A DNA stretch of 64,000 nt from Rhodanobacter sp. AS-Z3 (GTDB lineage: Bacteria; Pseudomonadota; Gammaproteobacteria; Xanthomonadales; Rhodanobacteraceae): contig NZ_CP119392.1 in assembly GCF_029224025.1 (NCBI RefSeq), positions 3,061,001 through 3,125,000 on the forward strand, written 5' to 3'. The number at the start of each line of letters is the position of its first letter. The stretch's first letter is position 1. Position numbers and translations under genes: made by a program. The notes under the pieces were generated by a model. The model was not told where the DNA came from, made no database searches, and saw only the letters and a list, made by a program, of their open reading frames with translations. This document shows, piece by piece, positions 9,011-15,708 of this stretch.

Positions 9011-10213
9011 ATGACACTCCGTATCGGAGCCTTGCTGGCCGCCCAGGCGCGCCATGGCAGCGGGCTGATCGTCGCGTTTCTACTGCTTGCCGGCTGCCAG
9101 GGATTGCACCGCGCGCCAGCACCAAAAGCGATGGCGTTCGCGCCCGACTTCAAGCAGACCGTGTTTCTCGAAGACGTCGCTGAAACCACGGCGAACGCCA
9201 GCATCGGCGATCTCGATGGCGACGGCGACCCGGATATCATCCTGGCGAAAGGCCGTCACTGGCCGCTGCACGACCTGATCCTGCTCAACGACGGGCATGG
9301 CCACTTCACTGAGCGGCGTCAACTCAACGGCCCGGCGGATCGCAGTTACACGGCCGCCCTGGCCGACCTGGATGGTGACGGCGACCTGGACCTGGTGGTC
9401 GGAAACGACCGGCCAGACCCGAAGCGGATCTACTTCAATGACGGACACGGTGACTTCCAGCCTGCGGGCACCTTTGGCAATCCCAAATGGTCGACACGCA
9501 ATATCAGCCTTGCCGACCTTAACGGGGACCATCGAGCGGACATCATCGTCGCCAACCGTGGTGGCCCCAACAACCTCAGCCAGAATCAGGTCTGCCTGAA
9601 TGATGGGACTGGGCACTTTCCAGCGTGCGTCGCGTTGTCGGGCGAATCGGCATCGACGATTGCCGCAGGCGATTTTGATGGCGATGGAACCATCGACCTG
9701 GTCGTCCCGCATCGGGATCAGGGGCAGAGCTACATTTTTCTGAATGACGGAACCGGCCACTTCAAGTCCAGGCAGCCCATTGGACCACCCAATTCCGCGA
9801 CCCGCGCAGTCGCCGTGGGGGATCTGGATGGCAACGGTTTGCCCGACCTGATCATGGGCGACGATGGCACGGGCGGCGTGCGCATTTACCTCAACCAGGG
9901 CGGCGGCAGGTTTTCCAATCCGATCTCAGCAGGCGACGAAAAAGACATCGTGTATTCGATCGCCACCGCCGACCTCAACGGCGACGGCAGGATCGACGTG
10001 GTACTCGGCAACCAGAGCACACCCGGCGTGGTGCTGCTGAATCGTGGCGACGGGCGCAGCTTCGACAGCGTTCGCTTCGGCGACGGCACGGGCGCCACCT
10101 ATGGCCTCGCCATCGGCGACCTGACCGGCGATGGCTGCCCGGACATCGTGGCCGCGCGTTCCGAAGCGCGCAGCGCGCTTTACATCAATTCCTGCCGATC
10201 AAAAGGTCACTGA
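9011..10213 (+). CDS. FG-GAP/VCBS-repeat lipoprotein
   Basis: A 400-aa exported lipoprotein with lipobox LLLAGC near residue 30, preceded by GLIVAFL. The mature part consists of six or seven FG-GAP/VCBS blades, each with a calcium-binding loop of the form D-x-D-G-D-G-D-x-D (for example IGDLDGDGDPDIIL, LADLDGDGDLDLVV, AGDFDGDGTIDLVV, VGDLDGNGLPDLIM, TADLNGDGRIDVVL, IGDLTGDGCPDIVA). It should form an integrin-alpha-like beta-propeller anchored in a membrane and facing the periplasm or the surface. No enzymatic domain is present. ATG 9011 follows GGGGGAA; the frame opens earlier at 8984 but without a signal-peptide reason to start there. Confidence 0.88.
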   Translation: MTLRIGALLAAQARHGSGLIVAFLLLAGCQGLHRAPAPKAMAFAPDFKQTVFLEDVAETTANASIGDLDGDGDPDIILAKGRHWPLHDLILLNDGHGHFTERRQLNGPADRSYTAALADLDGDGDLDLVVGNDRPDPKRIYFNDGHGDFQPAGTFGNPKWSTRNISLADLNGDHRADIIVANRGGPNNLSQNQVCLNDGTGHFPACVALSGESASTIAAGDFDGDGTIDLVVPHRDQGQSYIFLNDGTGHFKSRQPIGPPNSATRAVAVGDLDGNGLPDLIMGDDGTGGVRIYLNQGGGRFSNPISAGDEKDIVYSIATADLNGDGRIDVVLGNQSTPGVVLLNRGDGRSFDSVRFGDGTGATYGLAIGDLTGDGCPDIVAARSEARSALYINSCRSKGH

Positions 10214-10365
10214 GGCGCGTACCGCTGGCTTAAACCCGGTGCTCAAAAGATGCGCAGTCAGGTTGGCCACCGGCTCGGCTTCACTTTCCCCGCGAGCCGC
10301 CAGTGAAGCTGTTCCAGCGACTGTAAGCGAACCTGACTCCGTTTTTGCTCGCTCCGCAGCTTCGG
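10214..10365. repeat. orphan tag between convergent genes
   Basis: The 150 bases between the convergent FG-GAP and BLUF genes contain TGTAAGCGAACCTGACTCCG (10321-10340) followed by TTTTTGC. It is a slightly diverged member of the TAAGTGAACCTGACCCCG tag family that ends RAYT copies elsewhere in the window. Confidence 0.6.
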
Positions 10366-10779
10366 TCAACTCTGGAAAATCTTGAGTATCGTGGCCGCAG
10401 GCGAAGCAGCGCCAATCTTGCGATTCGCCTTGGCCGCTTCGATCACTTCGACCAACTCGTTGTACTTGTCCGCCTGCCGGTCATCCAGGTTGATCATGTT
10501 CATGCTCCAGCGGCCGAAGGTCCGGAACTTCGCTGGCTCGTTGTAGATCACCCGGGAATTCTTATGCCGCGGGTCTTTCTCGATCTTGCTGTACAGGCTA
10601 TCAAGGGTTGCCAGCGGACCTTCCAGAATCTGCAGGAACCACCCGCCGTTGTAAAACAGGCTGCCGGTGACGTCGATCGGCTGATTATTGGTCTTCGCTA
10701 CGTTCTGGATCGAGTCCAGATCCGCACGGGACATCTTTTTCACAGCTTCGCTGAGATAGACAAGTTGGTTGATGGACAT
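10366..10779 (-). CDS. stand-alone BLUF-domain blue-light photoreceptor
   Basis: A 137-aa single-domain BLUF protein that should bind FAD and respond to blue light. With the start at ATG 10779 the key residues fall exactly where the family numbering puts them: Tyr8 (QLVYLS), Asn31/32 (KTNNQPIDVTG) and Gln50 (GGWFLQILEG). This is why I prefer that start to the open frame reaching 10926. The C-terminal part has the two capping helices of PixD-like proteins and no output domain, so it presumably signals by protein-protein contact. The EAL gene 5 kb away is the nearest cyclic-di-GMP gene, but a link is only a guess. Confidence 0.92.
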   Translation of the reverse strand: MSINQLVYLSEAVKKMSRADLDSIQNVAKTNNQPIDVTGSLFYNGGWFLQILEGPLATLDSLYSKIEKDPRHKNSRVIYNEPAKFRTFGRWSMNMINLDDRQADKYNELVEVIEAAKANRKIGAASPAATILKIFQS

Positions 10780-11444
10780 ATGCGCAGCCTGCAGTGGGAA
10801 GGATGGAGACGGCAAAGCGCCCTGCATGAAACCGGTGCTTCGTCGCGGTCGTGTACGCAAAGGGGTGAGAACCCAAGTGCTACGGCAAGCAAGCAAGGCA
10901 GCGGTCGTCATGGCTGCTTCGCACACTGTCGGTCAACCGGCTGGTTGGCCGCGAGAATGCCGGAGCCGCCAATGCACCCGTCCAGATAGAGCGCCAGGCG
11001 CCGCCCGGACCATCCGTTGCAGCCAATGCCGATTCCGCTGTTTGCCAACGTATGTCTATCGGCGCCGACGCGACCGACTTTAGTGGCGACAAGGCAGTAG
11101 AAGCTGAAGCAGCGAGCCTTCCCGAACGCATGCGAATTCACGCCTTGCAGGGGAGGCGAACGGGGGACAGGACGGGGGCAGCCGTTCTTCCGATGAGCGG
11201 AACCTGCTCAACGCTGTGCCCGCTCGAAACAGGCAAAGCAGTCGAAGCAGTCGAAGCAGTCGAAGCAGAAATCAGAGCGGATTTTCTACAGGCCTCGCAC
11301 AATTCAAGTGCGCCGTGCGCCTCTGTATGGACCCCTTGGCCCGCTTTCCGCCGGCCATCTTGAATCGCCCCGTTCAACGGTTGCAAGGGAAGCTGACCCT
11401 GGTTTTGCTACGCTGACCCCGATGCCTTCCCGATGGGTTAATTC
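10780..11444. other. non-coding stretch with a 9-bp tandem repeat and an orphan tag
   Basis: No gene is supported in these 665 bases. Positions 11238-11268 hold three and a half copies of GCAGTCGAA. Near the end, TTGCAAGGGAAGCTGACCCT (11383-11402) is a diverged RAYT tag, with a second CTGACCCCG at 11414-11422. Confidence 0.5.
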
Positions 11445-12413
11445 ATGTGCTACTCCGCCCAGATCAAAGCCGACTACCACGACTTCCTCCGTGAATACGG
11501 CGCGGTGTTGAGCTTGAAGCGCTTCTCCGAGGTGTTCTGGGAAAAGCGGCAGGACGGCGGATGGTCGAAGATTCCCAAGGCAATGCGCGACGCGTTCCGT
11601 CGTCCTCGTGGGGAAAACGAATTTGAGCTTGCCAAACTCGTGGCCGAGGCGGACCGGGAACAGGCCGACAAGTACGAAGCCGAACTGTCGGCACAGACTG
11701 AGCGGCTGGTCAAAGCTGAGGCGGTATTGGCCAGTGCGAAGCCAACCAAGAAAGCCGCCGAAGATCAGCGCATCGCCGGCAACAAGATCAACGCCGCACA
11801 ACGCAGCCTCGAGGAGTTGCAACGCAAGCAACTTGTCGACAAGGACTCGCGCATCTACCCGGGCCAATACGCTGCCGTGATGATCGAGCAGGCCGGACAA
11901 CGCCTTGTGGTGCCGATGCGCTATCAATGCCGGCTGCCTGACTGGGATGAAGCTACCGAACGAAAATATCCGGGAACGTACAACGCCCGCCGCGACAACC
12001 TGGAGAAGTCCTGGGGGAAACTGTTCGGCTATCGCCACGGCATCCTGGTCGTCACGCGTTTCTACGAGAACGTTTCCCGCCACAAAATGGAAGGACGCGC
12101 GCTGACGCCGGATGAGCAGGAAGAGAACGTCGTCCTGGAATTCAATCCGCAACCCCCGCAGGAAATGCTGGTGGCCTGCCTGTGGAACATCTCCAAGAGA
12201 GCCGACCACGGCACCGACCTGCTCTCCTTTGCTGCCATCACCGACGAGCCACCACCCGAAGTTGCCGCCGCCGGACACGACCGCTGCATCATTCCGATCA
12301 AGCCGGAATACATCGATCGCTGGCTGAGTCCCGATTCAAAAAACCTGCAGGCGCTGTACGCCATTCTCGATGATCGCGCGCGGCCGTATTATCAGCATCG
12401 GCTGGCGGCCTGA
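11445..12413 (+). CDS. SOS response-associated peptidase (SRAP/HMCES family), long form
   Basis: A 322-aa SRAP protein that should shield abasic sites in single-stranded DNA through a covalent link to its second residue. The signature is clear: an N-terminal MCYSA, in which Cys2 becomes the catalytic nucleophile after Met removal; the NARRDN block around residue 180, which carries the conserved Asn; and AGHDRCIIPI near residue 280, with the catalytic His. Between residues 50 and 130 lies a long charged coiled-coil-like insert (ADREQADKYEAELSAQTERL onward) that is absent from the short YedK-type proteins. It is probably cytoplasmic. It stands alone; no LexA box was seen upstream. Confidence 0.9.
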   Translation: MCYSAQIKADYHDFLREYGAVLSLKRFSEVFWEKRQDGGWSKIPKAMRDAFRRPRGENEFELAKLVAEADREQADKYEAELSAQTERLVKAEAVLASAKPTKKAAEDQRIAGNKINAAQRSLEELQRKQLVDKDSRIYPGQYAAVMIEQAGQRLVVPMRYQCRLPDWDEATERKYPGTYNARRDNLEKSWGKLFGYRHGILVVTRFYENVSRHKMEGRALTPDEQEENVVLEFNPQPPQEMLVACLWNISKRADHGTDLLSFAAITDEPPPEVAAAGHDRCIIPIKPEYIDRWLSPDSKNLQALYAILDDRARPYYQHRLAA

Positions 12414-12604
12414 TGGATCAGCGACAAAGGCCGCGCCGGTCCTGGAATGAGTTCGCCAAGGAACGCAAGCCCCGAACGCAGCGTGATCCTGCGCTTTGGA
12501 GCCGAGCTGATATCAATAGTGGTGCGTGATACCGTTTTCTATCTCGTGATTTCACCGACATGCGAAAGTCTCCATCCGACTTTGGCAACAAGATGAGGAA
12601 TGCC

Positions 12605-12997
12605 ATGGACAGATTTCGGCGCGACGGCGTAGCCATTGTCATCGAGGCCCGAAAGGACCTGGCCGACACAGTGTGCGATTTTTTGTCCACGTACGGCTAT
12701 CGGGCGATCGCTGCTCCGACCCATGCGGAGGCCGCGAAACGGGCGGTAGATCATCACGAGGTGGCCCTTCTCGCCGCGTCGGTCCCTGCTCCGGACGAGA
12801 CCCGCGCGGGCGTCTACCTGGAAGATGCTGCACGGAAGAATCCCGGCATGGCCGTGGTCTTGATGCTCAGTGATCCACTGGAAGTAGCGGACGATGCCCC
12901 TCCGCAGTCCATTCGCATCGTCAAACCCTTCGATCGGGAGGCCTTGATCGTCGCCATCACCTCTTCCGAGGCGCTGGCTCGGAGCCTCCGCGACTGA
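12605..12997 (+). CDS. degenerate receiver-domain protein
   Basis: About 130 aa, the size of a single receiver domain. The fold-typical pieces are VAIVIEARKDLADTVCDFL at the start, AVVLMLS in the middle, and IRIVKPFDREAL, with the conserved Lys-Pro, near the end. The position where the phospho-acceptor Asp should be reads VALLAASVPAP, so the protein probably cannot be phosphorylated in the usual way; call it a pseudo-receiver. GAGGAA lies four bases before ATG 12605; the frame is open from an ATG at 12560 without a ribosome site. No kinase or output gene is adjacent. Confidence 0.7.
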   Translation: MDRFRRDGVAIVIEARKDLADTVCDFLSTYGYRAIAAPTHAEAAKRAVDHHEVALLAASVPAPDETRAGVYLEDAARKNPGMAVVLMLSDPLEVADDAPPQSIRIVKPFDREALIVAITSSEALARSLRD

Positions 12998-13235
12998 AGG
13001 CCGACGCATCCGCAGACGAAGAAGATAGCGGGCGAAGGACTCGGGTTCATCTAAACCGTTCACTAAAACGAAACTGAGTTCCTGATGTGTGGGGAAAACT
13101 GCTCCTTACGCCTTTTCCGTTGATCACGCTTTGCTCATTCTCGAGCGCGTAACAGATAACGCACGCGGCGCCTGTGCAGCGCGAACCGGTCATTCACGGG
13201 GCAAACGATGAGACAGCTTGGAGTGCCAGACAGCC

Positions 13236-13853
13236 ATGAAACGATTGATCGCTGCTGGTCTGATCGTCGCAGCCACTCTGGCAAGCGCCGCGATGGCCGT
13301 TGAAACGTCTGCTTTCAAGCAAGTGCTTCGCGACGGTGACTTCGAACTGCGTGACTATCCCGCACTCGTGGTTGCCGAGGTGACCGTGACGGGCGACCAG
13401 AAAGAAGCCGCCAGCAAGGGGTTCCGTCTGCTCGCCGGATATATCTTCGGTGGCAACAAGAAACGACAAAGCATTGCCATGACGGCACCCGTGGCACAGC
13501 GGCCGGTCAGCGAAAAGATCGCCATGACCGCACCGGTCGCCCAGACGCAAACCGCTGTCGACACATGGGTGATCCGCTTCACCATGCCAAGCACCTGGTC
13601 ACTGCAGACGCTTCCAATACCCAACGACTCCAGCGTCAAACTGCGCGACACCGCACCTGCCCGTTTTGCTGTCTTGCAGTTTTCCGGTGTGGCCGCGCCC
13701 GACAGTGTGGTGACGAAATCCAGCGAACTCCTGGCATGGGTGAAGTCACATGAGCTGGACGCCATCGGCCCGGTAACACTTGCCCAATACAACCCGCCGT
13801 GGACGCTGTGGTTCATGCGACGAAATGAAGTGATGGTTGAGGTCAAACGCTAG
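13236..13853 (+). CDS. SOUL heme-binding family protein, exported
   Basis: A 205-aa protein with a clean signal peptide (MKRLIAAGLIVAATLASAAM-A). The SOUL domain is recognisable from FELRDYPALVVAEVTV, GFRLLAGYIFGGNK and the repeated block IAMTAPVAQ (seen twice, at about 80 and 97), then FTMPSTWSLQTLP. Members bind heme or act as small periplasmic proteins of uncertain role. I chose ATG 13236 so that the signal peptide begins at the second Met; the frame opens at 13218. No partner gene is adjacent. Confidence 0.88.
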   Translation: MKRLIAAGLIVAATLASAAMAVETSAFKQVLRDGDFELRDYPALVVAEVTVTGDQKEAASKGFRLLAGYIFGGNKKRQSIAMTAPVAQRPVSEKIAMTAPVAQTQTAVDTWVIRFTMPSTWSLQTLPIPNDSSVKLRDTAPARFAVLQFSGVAAPDSVVTKSSELLAWVKSHELDAIGPVTLAQYNPPWTLWFMRRNEVMVEVKR

Positions 13854-14270
13854 GCAAAAGCCTGGGTCAGCCGCACTCGCCTGAAAAGAGAAAGGCCAGC
13901 TGCGGCAACGAAGTTCGACCGGCACATAGGGCTCGCCCACGTCAGCACAGGCATCACGGTCAACCTGTTGCGAAGCTGCTCTCGGATTCCGGTTCCATTC
14001 CGTCCGTGCCCTTTGGTGCGAAAAAGTGTCCCCGACACCTCTTTTCAGCGCATCCCCTTTTCTTCGGTGTATGACCTCAGCTTTTGGGTGTGCAGAATGT
14101 CGAGTTTCCTTACGTTGCCAACTGGCTTGAGTGGCTTTTATGTATTTAAATTATTGATGTGTATGACTTTTAATATTGGCGCGAGTTTTGCATGAGAATC
14201 GACACTGCGAATAATCGGCTTCGCACGGTTCCGTTACTGCCGAAAGAACGTTCCAGAGGGGAGAACGACC
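13854..14270. other. intergenic region with an orphan tag hairpin
   Basis: Four hundred bases with no gene. At 14024-14046, AAAAAGTGTCCCCGACACCT followed by CTTTT forms a small hairpin (GTGTC / GACAC). It resembles a collapsed copy of the GGTGTCAGGGACAATT tag family. The stretch 14100-14200 is unusually A/T-rich for this genome and probably contains the promoter of the PEP-CTERM gene. Confidence 0.45.
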
Positions 14271-14966
14271 ATGCGCAAGTTCTATCGTTTATCGATGATC
14301 GGCATCATCTGCTCGGCCGCAATGATGGCTGCCAGCGTCAGCTCAGCCACAACGGTTCTTACATTCGAAGGCGTCGGTGACCAATGCGCCGTCAATGACT
14401 TCTACAATGGCGGGACCGACAGCTGCGGGCATTCCGGGGTCAATCACGGTGTCAATTTCTCAAGCTCCAGCTTGGCGATCATTGACTCAGATGCTGGCGG
14501 TGGCGGAAATATCGCCAACGAGCCGAGTGCCAGCACGGTCTTGTTTTTCCTCTCGGGCGGTGCCGCGACGATGAATGTGGCGTCCGGCTTCAATACCGGT
14601 TTTTCGTTCTACTACTCGGCCAGCACTACGGACACCTTCGTCAGTGTCTGGAGCGGTCTGAACGGAACAGGCGACCTCTTGTCCACCCTTAACTTGAACG
14701 CCAACTACGCAGCCGACAATTGTTCGGGCGACCCTACCGGTATCTACTGCCATTGGGACCCGATCGGCGTGCTGTTCGACGGGATCGCCCATTCGGTCAA
14801 CTTCGGTGGCACCGCCAACTACGTGGCATTCGACGACATCACCCTGGGTTCGGATAACCCAGGAGGCGGCGGGGTCAACGTTCCCGAGCCTGCTGCGCTG
14901 GGCATGTTCGGGCTGGGCGTGCTCCTGATTGGCCTGTTCGCGGGCCTGCGGCGCCGCTTCGTCTAA
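14271..14966 (+). CDS. PEP-CTERM sorting-domain protein
   Basis: A 231-aa exported protein with an N-terminal signal peptide (IGIICSAAMMAASVSSA) and a C-terminal PEP-CTERM sorting signal: VPEP, a hydrophobic helix (ALGMFGLGVLLIGLFAGL) and a terminal RRRF. It should be processed by an exosortase encoded elsewhere and displayed with exopolysaccharide. The central region is a Gly/Ser/Asn-rich beta-sandwich-like domain (GFNTGFSFYYSASTTDTFVS, VSVWSGLNGTGDLL) with paired cysteines. A strong GAGGGGAGAA ribosome site precedes the ATG and a terminator follows at 14997. Confidence 0.9.
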   Translation: MRKFYRLSMIGIICSAAMMAASVSSATTVLTFEGVGDQCAVNDFYNGGTDSCGHSGVNHGVNFSSSSLAIIDSDAGGGGNIANEPSASTVLFFLSGGAATMNVASGFNTGFSFYYSASTTDTFVSVWSGLNGTGDLLSTLNLNANYAADNCSGDPTGIYCHWDPIGVLFDGIAHSVNFGGTANYVAFDDITLGSDNPGGGGVNVPEPAALGMFGLGVLLIGLFAGLRRRFV

Positions 14967-14996
14967 GACGACAACCCACTATCAAGCGACCTTCTG

Positions 14997-15026
14997 CAAC
15001 CCTCGGCAACGGGGGTTGTTTTTTTT
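14997..15026 (+). terminator. rho-independent terminator of the PEP-CTERM gene
   Basis: Stem CAACCC / GGGTTG (14997-15002 with 15013-15018) around TCGGCAACGG, followed by an eight-base T tract. Confidence 0.85.
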
Positions 15027-15047
15027 GGCGTCGTGTAAAACTGGAAT

Positions 15048-15431
15048 GGTGTCAGGGACAATTCAACGAGCCTGCTCTGCAGGCGCTCAGGCCGCTTCGG
15101 CATCACCTCACAACCGTCCGGCGAACTGCAAGCGCTGTCGCAACGACTCCGCATTCAAATCAAACACGTTCGGCCAAACCAGCGCGCCGCGCTCAATGAA
15201 GTGTGGCGCAAAGAGCGCCTGAAGTGCTGCCGATCCTCGTTATCCAGAAAGCACGGCAGGCGATTGTTCACCCGCTGCACCACGTGCCGTGGAATACCGG
15301 CAAGTTCAAGACGTGGAAGTCGAGCCCTACCCGGCAGCGTCACAGACCGCGTGTGCCGCGACGATCAGCGCAAGCCGCGCATGGCTCTCCCCCCAACCAC
15401 CCACACCTTTTCGGAATTTGTCCCTGACACC
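15048..15431 (-). mobile_element. collapsed RAYT element bounded by GGTGTCAGGGACAATT tags
   Basis: The left tag GGTGTCAGGGACAATT (15048-15063) and the right tag AATTTGTCCCTGACACC (15415-15431) are inverted copies of one another, apart from one extra T. The 350 bases between them hold only the N-terminal part of a RAYT gene on the minus strand plus unrelated-looking filler, so most of the coding region has been lost. Confidence 0.7.
15155..15343 (-). pseudogene. RAYT transposase fragment, N-terminal 45 residues only
   Basis: The translation LPRLELAGIPRHVVQRVNN then RLPCFLDNEDRQHFRRSLR is the conserved RAYT N-terminus (compare LDLPGIPQHIIQRGNNRL in the intact copy at 25815). After residue 45 the similarity stops. 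The HUH motif and the catalytic tyrosine region are missing, so it cannot act. Confidence 0.8.
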
Positions 15432-15708
15432 TTTTTTGGTTGGTTCGGAAGGCGGGTGCAAAACGACCCGATGGCGCGAGCGAGCGGGTCAAACAACACC
15501 CGGTTCGGCAGCCCGCCCATCGCCACGGACGCGCAGCAACGGCTTCCGCACAGGTCGAGGCGGTGGCACGTCATTTGCTGAGACAGGGTGTATCCATTGG
15601 CCACCTGTTCCGCGCGCTGATTGCGGACAGCCACGCCGATCCAACCAGCAATGTCCCGGCAGCTGTCCTCCGGCCGACGACACCACATCGCCTGCAGGGA
15701 GTCCTCTG

